Shown: positions 33,564 to 41,154 of the stretch, in pieces
Position numbering within the stretch: position 1 is the stretch's first letter
Layout of the letters: each line of letters begins with the position of its first letter
DNA from: Streptomyces narbonensis
GTDB lineage: Bacteria; Actinomycetota; Actinomycetes; Streptomycetales; Streptomycetaceae
Reading direction: 5' to 3'
DNA: 64,000 nt
Assembly (NCBI RefSeq): GCF_014649015.1
Contig: NZ_BMSF01000009.1
Coordinates: 124,001-188,000, forward strand
Translations under genes and position numbers: made by a program
The notes under the pieces: model-generated
What the model was told of the DNA's origin: nothing
Databases searched by the model: none
Seen by the model: the letters and a program-made list of their open reading frames with translations, nothing else

Positions 33564-33655
33564 AGACCCTGAACGCCGTGAAGACACTGAACACCGTGAA
33601 GGCACCGGACGCAGTGGAGACACCGGATGCCGTGAAGCCGGTGGACGCCGTGGAC
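33560..33655. repeat. Five 18-bp tandem repeats at the 5' end of the coupled membrane-protein gene
   Basis: The first 32 codons are hexapeptide repeats KTLNAV, KTLNTV, KAPDAV, ETPDAV, KPVDAV, from diverging 18-bp units starting at the GTG codon. Confidence 0.8.
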
Positions 33656-33985
33656 CCGGGGCAGGCCGCGCACCCCGCGTATCCCGCGCGCAGCAGGCGC
33701 TCGGCCCCTCCCGAGAGGAACTTCGCGAGCAGGTCCGTCCCGCGTCATCTGGCGCGCGGCGCCATCGGCTTCGGGCTGATCATCGGCTCGCTCGCCCTGG
33801 TGCCGGTCGCCGGCCCTGCCACCCTGCTGGCGGCCCCGCTGGCTCTGATCGCCTTCCGCGGCTGCCCCACCTGCTGGCTGGTGGGGCTGGCGCAGACCGT
33901 CTCGCGCGGCCGCCTGGAGCGTCAGTGCGAGGACGGCGTCTGCACCATCGCCAAGGCACAGCCGACGGCGAAGTCCGCGGAGTAG
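33560..33985 (+). CDS. Cys-containing membrane protein coupled to the ECF sigma gene
   Basis: 141 residues. After hexapeptide repeats and a basic linker, residues about 65-105 form two short hydrophobic helices (GAIGFGLIIGSLALVPVAG, ATLLAAPLALIAF) followed by RGCPTCWLVG and QCEDGVC, giving four Cys in two pairs. The hydrophobic helices plus CPTCW resemble the DUF2892/YgaP-type membrane segment. The Cys pairs could sense redox state or bind metal, suggesting an anti-sigma-like role; no zinc anti-sigma HxxxCxxC motif is present. Translation is coupled (GTGA overlap). Confidence 0.65.
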   Translation: MKTLNAVKTLNTVKAPDAVETPDAVKPVDAVDPGQAAHPAYPARSRRSAPPERNFASRSVPRHLARGAIGFGLIIGSLALVPVAGPATLLAAPLALIAFRGCPTCWLVGLAQTVSRGRLERQCEDGVCTIAKAQPTAKSAE

Positions 33986-34001
33986 GCACCGACACGACAC
34001 A

Positions 34002-34039
34002 CGAGGGGATCCGGCGCCCGGTGGCGCCGGGTCCCCTCG
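34002..34039. terminator. Bidirectional terminator
   Basis: 17-bp stem with one G-U pair and a 4-nt loop (34002-34018 with 34023-34039), between the ECF-linked gene and the convergent Fic gene. Confidence 0.82.
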
Positions 34040-34105
34040 CGCCGTTCGGCGGTGTGCCGAAGCACGAGCTGCCGGCCATGGCCATCAGTGCCTTCATGCC
34101 CACTG

Positions 34106-35479
34106 TCAGGAGTCATGGGATGCGGTGTCGCGTCGGGTCTTCGCGAGGTGGATGCCGATGTACCGGATGAGGATCAGCGCGTCCTGCGGCTCGTCGGCCT
34201 GGAAGCTGACGCGACGCAGCAGGCTGACTCCGTCGAGCATGACGCCCTCGCGGGCGAGCACGAAGACGAGGGCGAGGAGAGCGGACCGGGCGTTGCCGTC
34301 GTCGAAGGGATGGAAGAAGCACACGTCGAGATAGGCACGTGCGGCACGGGCGATGAGGGGAACGGGCCGATCGGCGTGGCGCTCGCTCTCGGACAGGCAG
34401 GCGTCGAGGCGGGCTCGGGTGCCCGGGCCGATGCCGTAACGTTCCCTGCCCCCCTTGGCGAAGGCCGGCAGGTCGCGGAACGGCGGCGGCTGCGGCGTGC
34501 CCAACACATGCTGCTGCCAGCGCCGGAGCAGCTCGAAGTCGAAGACGGCGCCGCGCGCCGCGTCGCTCCGCAACAGGTCCAGGGCGGTGAGCAGGCCCCG
34601 TGCGCGGGCGGGATCCACGGCCGCATCGAAGGTGCGTATGTCCGCCGTCACGCCGTCGCGCGACGGAACCACCGGTTCGTCCCCACCGCCGTCCGGAACG
34701 TCCTGCCATGGCACTGTCTCGCGCACCGCGAGCCAGCGCTCGAGGTGGTCCGGCGCGGGTCCGCCGGACCGTGCGCCGTCGTCCGGCCGCAGCGACAGCG
34801 CGAGTCGCTCCGCGACGTCGTCGACCAGCACGATGTCGGGGCCGGTCCAGCTCGCGAACCGCCCGCCGATCGCCTCTTCGACCAGCTCTTGCGCGAGGTC
34901 GGTGTCGACACCCCAGCGGCTGAGGAACCAGGTGAGCACTTGACTGCAGTGTCCGTGCCAACCGCTGCCGCAGCCCGTGCGGTCGGTCACCTGAAGGATC
35001 AGGTTCCGGGCGGCACGCTCCCAGAGGATCCGCTGGTCCTCGATGCACGCCAGGTCCAGCGGGTACGCGTCGAGCCACCCGGCGAGGGTCTCCAGCCACT
35101 CGCGCCATTCGCGCAGTGCCGCGACGACACGGGCGAGCGTCTCCTCCGGTGTGGTGATCGAGTCCCGGGGGCAGCACCAGTTCCCGACGGGTCCTCCGTC
35201 GAAGTCGCCTTCGTCGTGCGACCAGCGCCAGCCCACCGTCCAGCGGCCGTAGTGCTCGGCGAGTGCGTGCGACATGGCGTCGGCCCAGGGATCCCCCTCG
35301 CCCGAGCTCCAGGCATGCATCGCCAGGTCACCGAAGGGGATGTCCGGGCGGCTGGGTACCCTCCGGGCGGGCCCGAGCGACCGCACCACCTGCGGTGCCG
35401 ACGCGCTGTCGAAGAAATGGCGCGCGGGATCCACCTCGTCCCAGGTCAGAAATCGGGGAGCCCGCTCGACAATCACCAC
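34106..35479 (-). CDS. Fic/DOC-domain protein
   Basis: About 457 residues. The C-terminal third carries the Fic core HPFDDGNARSALLALVFVLAREG; the catalytic His of HPFxxGN(G/A)R is present, with Ala in place of the usual second Gly. The first 300 residues (WDEVDPARHFFDSASAPQVV onwards, with CCPRDS and HCSQVLTWFLSRWGVD) match no domain I know. Fic enzymes transfer AMP or another nucleotide part to protein hydroxyls. I see no obvious inhibitory (S/T)xxxE(G/N) helix. No start has a good ribosome site; GTG 35479 is chosen, with TTG 35512 possible. It is divergent from the macro-glycosylase-ADP-ribosyltransferase gene. Confidence 0.8.
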   Translation of the reverse strand: MVIVERAPRFLTWDEVDPARHFFDSASAPQVVRSLGPARRVPSRPDIPFGDLAMHAWSSGEGDPWADAMSHALAEHYGRWTVGWRWSHDEGDFDGGPVGNWCCPRDSITTPEETLARVVAALREWREWLETLAGWLDAYPLDLACIEDQRILWERAARNLILQVTDRTGCGSGWHGHCSQVLTWFLSRWGVDTDLAQELVEEAIGGRFASWTGPDIVLVDDVAERLALSLRPDDGARSGGPAPDHLERWLAVRETVPWQDVPDGGGDEPVVPSRDGVTADIRTFDAAVDPARARGLLTALDLLRSDAARGAVFDFELLRRWQQHVLGTPQPPPFRDLPAFAKGGRERYGIGPGTRARLDACLSESERHADRPVPLIARAARAYLDVCFFHPFDDGNARSALLALVFVLAREGVMLDGVSLLRRVSFQADEPQDALILIRYIGIHLAKTRRDTASHDS

Positions 35480-35619
35480 GCAAGCCTGCGCGTCGCCCCG
35501 GCCGTGGCTCAAGCGAATTACCGCGCCGGCGAACTGCCGCGCTTCGGCTCAGGCGGCGTTGTCAGTGGGCGGTTGTAGCTTCGGAGACGTTCGAGAGCGT
35601 GTGCGAGAGAGGTGGATTC

Positions 35620-37926
35620 GTGGGTGCCGAGCGTGCGTTGAAGGTCGTTCTGGTCGATGTGAACGACGAGGTGGTGGCGGCATGGCGCTCCGCCTTCGCG
35701 GACACGCCCGAGGTCGACATCCGGCAGGGCTCCCTCCTCGATGTGGAGGTCGACGCCTGGGTGTCCCCGACCAACGCCCGGGGCCGGATGGACGGCGGCG
35801 TCGACGCGCTCGTGAAGCGCCGGCTGGGCGCCGGGATCCAGGTGCGGGTGCAGCGGGCGATCCGCGAGCGGTTCGGCGGGAGTCTGCCGGTGGGAAGCGC
35901 GGTGTGCGTCCCCTCGGGGGCGGCCGTGCCGCGGTATCTGATCTCGACGCCGACCATGCGGGAGTCCTCGCAGAACGTCAGCGACACCGTGAACGTGGCG
36001 CTGGCGTGCGCGGCCGCGTTCCAGGCGGTGCACCTGCAGAACCGGGCGAAGCCCGGCAGCATCCGGTCCGTGGCGCTCGTCGGGCTGGGTGCGCGGACCG
36101 GGCGGGTGCCGGCGACGGTGTGCGCCAATCTGATGTGGACGGGCTACACCCTGTTCCACGACCACGGGTTCGCGGACTACGACGAGTTGCGGGCGGCGGT
36201 GCTCGGGCAGCTCGACGACATCGAGGGCGCGGGGCCGGCGCAGCGGGTGCGGATCAGCGTCCCGGCCGCGGGCGGGCCGGTGCCCGCGCCGACGGGTGTC
36301 TCCGCCGGGGACCCGCTGGGGCTGACCGAGCTGTTCGCCGGGGGCGGGGAACCGTGGCTGCCGTTGCTGGGTCCGGTGATCGAGGCGCAGCACGGAGCCG
36401 CCGGCTTCATCGGTCCGAAGCGGAGTCCCGAGGTCGTTCCGGTACGTGAGCTGACGTTCCAGGCGCTGAAGCCGCATCCGCCGCAGAAGTGGAAGGTCGT
36501 CGCCTTCGGGCAGAACCCGTATCCGAGGCCGGAGAGCGCGACCGGCATCGCGATGTTCGACAACACCTTCGGCGACTGGAAGGACAGCCAGTTCGGCCGG
36601 GTGGTCAGCATGCGCTGCCTCATCAAGGCGGCCGCGATGTGGAAGTACGGCATCGCGAAGAAGACGCCGATCGCCGACATCCGGGCCCTGTTGAAGAAGG
36701 AGGACACGGTCCAGCCGCCGGAGTGGTTCCAGGCGATGCTCACCCAGGGCGTGCTCCTGCTGAACGCCTCTCTGACGGCGAGTGCGGACGGGGCGGTGCC
36801 GACCGACCGGCACACGGCGTTCTGGCGGCCCGTGGCCGAGCAGATCGTCGAGGAGATCCTCCGGGCGAAGCAGAGCGGCCCGGAGGAGGACCGCGGTGTG
36901 GTGTTCGCCTGGTGGGGTGCCCATGCCCGCAGTCTGAAGAGCGTCGTCCAGCGGCTGGAGAAGAAGTATCCGGGGGTCGAGGTCCGGCACCTGGACCACG
37001 CGAACCCGGCGGCGCAGGGCGACATCTTCTGCGAGGGCGACCACTTCGCCCGGGTGAACGACGCCCTGGCGGCGGTGGGTGCGGAGCCGGTCGACTGGCT
37101 GCCGCGCAAGGGCTGGGACCAGGACGCGGGCGGCGCGGGCGGGGCAGCCGGCGGCGGTGGCGTCTCGGAGAGGATGGGCGCCTTCATCGCGTCGACGATG
37201 GAGCTGCACCAGCTGTACCTGGAGCGGCTGACGAGCGTCAAGGACGAGGGGCTCGTCCTGCCGCCGATCACCGGGGTGTTCGACACGCCGGTGATGGACT
37301 TCCGTAAGGCCGTCGAGCCGGTGTCCCAGGTCCTCGCGAACCTGGACCGGCACATCGAGCGGTCGAGCCGGTTCGCGGAGGCCAAGGTCGCGGAGGCCGA
37401 GGCGGCCGCCGGGGCGGCGGGCGGGCCGTCCGGGGAGGGGCTGTCCGCCGACGCGATCTCGGCGCTGTACCTGTACACGTGCGAGTCGGCCTTCTACCGC
37501 GAGATCAACGCCGTGCTGCGCTCCCCGGACCGGGAGCGGCTGGTGCCGTATCTGCCGTACCTGCGCCTGCTGTTCTCGGCGGTGGCGGGGTTGCCGGCGC
37601 GGACGGAGCCGTTGTGGCGTGGTGTGGCGCTGGACCTGCGGTCCCAGTACCCGCTGGGGCGGACGGTGACGTGGTGGGGCGTGTCCTCGTGCACGTCCGA
37701 GCTGAGCGTGGCCCGGGCGTTCCTCGGCAGCCGTGGCAGGAGGACCTTGTTCGAGGTGACGCCGGCGCGTGCGGTGGGGATCCGGCGGTTCTCCGCGTTC
37801 ACGGGCGAGGAGGAGTATCTCCTCGCGCCGGGCACCCAGTTGAAGGTGACGGAGGTGACGGCGGAGCGCGGCGGCCTGTGCACGGTGCGGCTGACCGAGC
37901 TGGGCGGACAGGGGCTGGTGTCCTGA
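35620..37926 (+). CDS. Three-domain protein: macro domain, uracil-DNA-glycosylase-like domain, ADP-ribosyltransferase
   Basis: 768 residues from GTG 35620, which follows GAGAGAGG. Residues about 30-180 are a macro domain (VDAWVSPTNARGRMDGGVDALVKRRLG, then VALVGLGARTGRVP), a binder or hydrolase of ADP-ribose. Residues about 280-495 resemble family 1 uracil-DNA glycosylase: VVAFGQNPYP (usual GQDPYH), GVLLLNASLT, HTAFW, FAWWGAHA and LDHANPAA (usual HPSPLS). A Gly/Ala linker follows. Residues about 605-760 are an ART with Arg667 (LWRGV), the SSCTS strand at 689-693 and the ExE motif GEEEYLL (Glu730, Glu732), as in arginine-specific ARTs. No signal peptide, so cytoplasmic. I know of no described protein with this order. 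A role in nucleic-acid or NAD-linked conflict is inference. Confidence 0.82.
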   Translation: MGAERALKVVLVDVNDEVVAAWRSAFADTPEVDIRQGSLLDVEVDAWVSPTNARGRMDGGVDALVKRRLGAGIQVRVQRAIRERFGGSLPVGSAVCVPSGAAVPRYLISTPTMRESSQNVSDTVNVALACAAAFQAVHLQNRAKPGSIRSVALVGLGARTGRVPATVCANLMWTGYTLFHDHGFADYDELRAAVLGQLDDIEGAGPAQRVRISVPAAGGPVPAPTGVSAGDPLGLTELFAGGGEPWLPLLGPVIEAQHGAAGFIGPKRSPEVVPVRELTFQALKPHPPQKWKVVAFGQNPYPRPESATGIAMFDNTFGDWKDSQFGRVVSMRCLIKAAAMWKYGIAKKTPIADIRALLKKEDTVQPPEWFQAMLTQGVLLLNASLTASADGAVPTDRHTAFWRPVAEQIVEEILRAKQSGPEEDRGVVFAWWGAHARSLKSVVQRLEKKYPGVEVRHLDHANPAAQGDIFCEGDHFARVNDALAAVGAEPVDWLPRKGWDQDAGGAGGAAGGGGVSERMGAFIASTMELHQLYLERLTSVKDEGLVLPPITGVFDTPVMDFRKAVEPVSQVLANLDRHIERSSRFAEAKVAEAEAAAGAAGGPSGEGLSADAISALYLYTCESAFYREINAVLRSPDRERLVPYLPYLRLLFSAVAGLPARTEPLWRGVALDLRSQYPLGRTVTWWGVSSCTSELSVARAFLGSRGRRTLFEVTPARAVGIRRFSAFTGEEEYLLAPGTQLKVTEVTAERGGLCTVRLTELGGQGLVS

Positions 37927-37975
37927 CGCCGGGTGCGTAAGGCCGGTTCCGCGCCGGGTAGTCGACTCCCGGCGG

Positions 37976-37999
37976 GGCCGGCGCCGTGCGCCGCCGGCC
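37976..37999 (+). terminator. Hairpin after the three-domain gene
   Basis: 8-bp GC stem (GGCCGGCG / CGCCGGCC, 8-nt loop), 50 bp past the stop; moderate candidate because the whole region is GC-rich. Confidence 0.4.
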
Positions 38000-38138
38000 G
38001 CGCCGGGCGCGCTCTTCGAGGCCTCCACGAGCGTCGTGCGCTCGCCGGATCAAGTGAATCCGGTGGGCTGTGCGTTGGTCCGCCGAAATCGCCGGGCACC
38101 TTCCGACCAGCGGTACTCACCGTTGAGAGGGACAGCCA

Positions 38139-40832
38139 ATGACGAGCGACGTCACCGGAGTTGATCTGGAAGGCCTTCTCGGCCAGGCCCTGCGCGCCAC
38201 GGATGGCGAGGCGCGCTGGACGGCCGATTCGGACGAGATGTGGTGCCGTGTCGCGCCCCGGAGCAGGGCGCGGCGCGAGCAGGGGTGGAAGCTGCACCTG
38301 TCGGCGACGGCCGCCTCGGCGGCGACGGTCCTCGGCAAGGCCCTCGAGGTGCTGCTGCGGGAGGATTCGGGATTCAAGTTCGCCCGGTCGCTGGAGCAGG
38401 TGAGTGCGCTCAACTCCCGTGCCACGCCCAGGGGAAGCTCCGGGAAGTTCCTCACCGTCTACCCGGGCTCCGACGCCGACGCGGCGCGGCTCGCCCGGGA
38501 CCTGCACCGGGCCACCGCGGGGCTGGCCGGTCCGCGGATCCTGTCCGACCAGCCGTACGCCGCGCACTCCCTGGTGCACTACCGGTACGGCTCCTTCGTC
38601 GGCCGCCGGAGACTGTCGGACGACGGCCTGCTGGTGTGGTTCATCGAGGACCCCGACGGCAATCCCGTCGAGGACCGGCGCACCGGCCGGTACTCTCCGC
38701 CCTCCTGGGCGGTCTCCCCCTTCCCCGTCTCGGTGCCCGCCCCGTCCCGGCCCGCGCGCACGGCGGAGGACGCGGCCGGCGGTCCGGTGGTGCTGGGCGG
38801 TCGATTCGCCGTGCGGGAGGCGATCCGGCACACGAACAAGGGCGGCGTCTACCGGGGCAGCGACGTCCGTACGGGCGACCTCGTGGTGATCAAGGAGGCC
38901 CGGCCGCACGTGGAGGCCGATGCCTCCGGCCGCGACGTGCGCGACTGGCTGCGCGCCGAGGCCCGCACGCTGGAGAAGCTCAGGGGTACGGGGCTGGCCC
39001 CGGAGCCGCTGGCGCTGTTCGAGCACGGCGGGCACCTGTTCCTGGCCCAGGACGAGGTGCCGGGGGTGACCCTGCGCACCTGGGTCGCCGAGCACTTCCG
39101 GGACGCCGGAGCCGAGCGCTACCGCGCCGACGCCCTCGCGCAGGTCGCACGCCTCGTGGACCTGGTCGCGGCGGCCCACGCGCACGGCTGCGTCCTGCGG
39201 GACTTCACCCCGGGCAACATCATGGTCCGCCCGGACGGAGAGCTGCGCCTCATCGACCTGGAGCTCGCCGTCCTGGACGACGCGACCGCGCTGCCGACCC
39301 GCGTCGGAACGCCCGGTTTCAGCGCCCCCGAACGGTTGTCCGACGCGCCCGTCCGGCCGACGGCCGACTACTACAGCCTCGGCGCCACCGCGTGTTTCGT
39401 CCTGGCGGGGAAGGTGCCCCACCTGCTGCCCGACGAGCCCGCCGACAGGCCTCCCGAGCAGCGGCTCGCCGCCTGGCTGGCCGCGTGCACCCGGCCGCTC
39501 GGGCTGCCCTCCGGTCTCGCCGAGCTGGTCCTCGGGCTGATGAAGGACGACCCCGCCGAGCGGTGGGACCCCGCCCGGGCGCGCGAGGCTCTCCGCGGGG
39601 CGCACCTGGTGCGGCCGGGAAGCCGCACCGCCCACCGGGCGGCGCGGGACGACGAAGCCCTCGATCCGGTGGCCGGGATCGTGGACCACCTCGTCGACTC
39701 GATGACCCCGGCGGACGACCGGCGGCTGTGGCCCGTGTCCACCACGGCCGGGGAGAGCGACCCGTGCACGGTGCAGCAGGGCGCGGCCGGTGTCCTGGCC
39801 GTACTGACGCGGTACGGGGAACTCACCGGCGACGCGCGCCTGCCCGGCCTGATCTCCACGGCGGGCCGCTGGATCGCGGACCGCACCGATCCGCGCTCGG
39901 CTCCGCGCCCCGGCCTGCACTTCGGAGGCCGTGGCACCGCATGGGCGCTGTACGAAGCCGGGCGGGCCGTCGACGACCGCCGGCTCACGGACCACGCGCT
40001 GGCACTGGCGCTGGCCCCGCAGCAGGTGACGCCCCATCACGACATCACCCACGGGACCGCGGGCAGCGGGCTCGCCGCTCTCCACCTGTGGCACCGCACC
40101 GGCGATGCGCGCTTCGCCGAGCTGGCCGTCGACGCGGCCGACCGGCTGACCGCCGCCGCACAACGCGACGCGACGGCGGTGAGCTGGCCGGTGCCCGGCG
40201 AGGCCGATCCCGCCGAAGCAGGTTCCTCGGAGGCCGGCAAGCGCTACCTCGGCTTCGCGCACGGCCTGGCCGGCATCGGCTGCTTCCTCCTCGCCGCCTC
40301 GGCCGTCTCACGGCGCCCGGAGCACAGGGAGCTGGCCGTGGCGGCCGGCGAGCACCTGCTGGCCGAAGCCGTACTCGTCGGCGAAGCCGCCCAGTGGCCG
40401 GCCCAGGCGTCGGACCTGCCGACGGCCCCGTACTGGTGCCACGGTTCCGCGGGCATCGGGACCTTCCTCGTCCGGCTGTGGCAGGCGACCGGTGACGACA
40501 GGTTCGGCGACCTCGCCCGCCGCAGTACACGCGCCGTCATGGAACGCGCCTCCCGCGCCGCCCTCACCCAGTGCCACGGTCTCGCGGGCAACGGCGACTT
40601 CCTCCTCGACATGGCCGACGCCACGGGCGACCCCGTCTACCGGGCCATGGCCGCGGACCTGGCGCGCATCGTCCTCGGCGAGCGGGCCCACCGGAACGGC
40701 CACGTGGTCTTCCCCAACGAGTACGGGGACGTCTCGACCGGCTGGAGCGACGGATCGGCCGGAATCCTGGCCTTCCTCGTACGGCTCCGGCACAACGGCT
40801 CCCGGCACTGGACGGTCCAGGTACCGGGCTGA
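38139..40832 (+). CDS. lanL: Class IV lanthipeptide synthetase (LanL)
   Basis: 897 residues, the usual length. Residues 1-220 are the phospho-Ser/Thr lyase domain, about 218-500 a Ser/Thr-kinase-like domain (VIKEARP, Lys252; LRDFTPGN, Asp355 and Asn360; LIDLELA, Asp373), and about 540-897 a LanC-like cyclase. The cyclase keeps all three zinc ligands, Cys767 (YWCHG), Cys812 and His813 (QCHGLAG), which separates class IV from the zinc-free class III enzymes. It phosphorylates and eliminates Ser/Thr of the precursor encoded 51 bp downstream and then closes the thioether rings. ATG 38139 follows GAGAGGGA. Confidence 0.93.
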   Translation: MTSDVTGVDLEGLLGQALRATDGEARWTADSDEMWCRVAPRSRARREQGWKLHLSATAASAATVLGKALEVLLREDSGFKFARSLEQVSALNSRATPRGSSGKFLTVYPGSDADAARLARDLHRATAGLAGPRILSDQPYAAHSLVHYRYGSFVGRRRLSDDGLLVWFIEDPDGNPVEDRRTGRYSPPSWAVSPFPVSVPAPSRPARTAEDAAGGPVVLGGRFAVREAIRHTNKGGVYRGSDVRTGDLVVIKEARPHVEADASGRDVRDWLRAEARTLEKLRGTGLAPEPLALFEHGGHLFLAQDEVPGVTLRTWVAEHFRDAGAERYRADALAQVARLVDLVAAAHAHGCVLRDFTPGNIMVRPDGELRLIDLELAVLDDATALPTRVGTPGFSAPERLSDAPVRPTADYYSLGATACFVLAGKVPHLLPDEPADRPPEQRLAAWLAACTRPLGLPSGLAELVLGLMKDDPAERWDPARAREALRGAHLVRPGSRTAHRAARDDEALDPVAGIVDHLVDSMTPADDRRLWPVSTTAGESDPCTVQQGAAGVLAVLTRYGELTGDARLPGLISTAGRWIADRTDPRSAPRPGLHFGGRGTAWALYEAGRAVDDRRLTDHALALALAPQQVTPHHDITHGTAGSGLAALHLWHRTGDARFAELAVDAADRLTAAAQRDATAVSWPVPGEADPAEAGSSEAGKRYLGFAHGLAGIGCFLLAASAVSRRPEHRELAVAAGEHLLAEAVLVGEAAQWPAQASDLPTAPYWCHGSAGIGTFLVRLWQATGDDRFGDLARRSTRAVMERASRAALTQCHGLAGNGDFLLDMADATGDPVYRAMAADLARIVLGERAHRNGHVVFPNEYGDVSTGWSDGSAGILAFLVRLRHNGSRHWTVQVPG

Positions 40833-40883
40833 ACGGCGGAAAGCCCGCCGTTCGAGCAACCCTCAGGAAAGAAGGAGCACCTC

Positions 40884-41039
40884 ATGGAGAACAACGACCT
40901 CGAACTGCTGGCCCGGCTCCACGCTCTTCCGGAGACCGATCCCGTCGGCGTCGACGGAGTGGCCTTCGGCGCGACGTGCGAGTGCGTCGGCCTGCTGACC
41001 CTCCTCAACACCGTCTGTGTCGGCATCAGCTGCGCCTAG
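40884..41039 (+). CDS. lanA: Class IV lanthipeptide precursor, venezuelin type
   Basis: 51 residues, start after AAAGAAGGAG. The leader MENNDLELLARLHALPETDP is acidic with the LxxLxxL-like helix expected for LanL recognition. The core region after about residue 30 is Cys/Thr/Ser-rich: TCECVGLL, then TLLNTVC, then VGISCA. From memory it differs from the venezuelin precursor of S. venezuelae at only a few positions, with Val for Ile near the second-last ring. The Thr/Ser and four Cys allow the compact globular ring pattern of that family. The gene lies between the synthetase and transporter genes. Confidence 0.93.
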   Translation: MENNDLELLARLHALPETDPVGVDGVAFGATCECVGLLTLLNTVCVGISCA

Positions 41040-41053
41040 GACAGTCGGCACCG

Positions 41054-41091
41054 TCCGGCCGGCGGCTGTCCCGGGACAGCCGCCGGCCGGA
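41054..41091 (+). terminator. 38-bp perfect palindrome between precursor and transporter genes
   Basis: 19-bp arms meeting with no spacer (41054-41072 and 41073-41091), 14 bp after the precursor stop. A strong hairpin that probably stops most transcripts, keeping the transporter mRNA below the level of the precursor mRNA. Confidence 0.8.
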
Positions 41092-41154
41092 GTGACGGCC
41101 CGGTGGACCGCGTGGCACGTCACGCCCCGGGCCGCGAAGAGAGGACCGGACCAC

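Noticed and set aside
34106..37926. Prophage or integrated element
   Set aside because: No integrase, terminase, portal or tRNA-flanking repeat was found; base composition matches the neighbours.
37494..40262. 922-codon minus-strand frame antisense to lanL
   Set aside because: It has no recognisable domain; the plus strand carries a complete LanL with catalytic and zinc motifs.
38139..40832. Class III lanthipeptide synthetase (LanKC)
   Set aside because: All three cyclase zinc ligands are present (Cys767, Cys812, His813), and the precursor is of the class IV venezuelin type.
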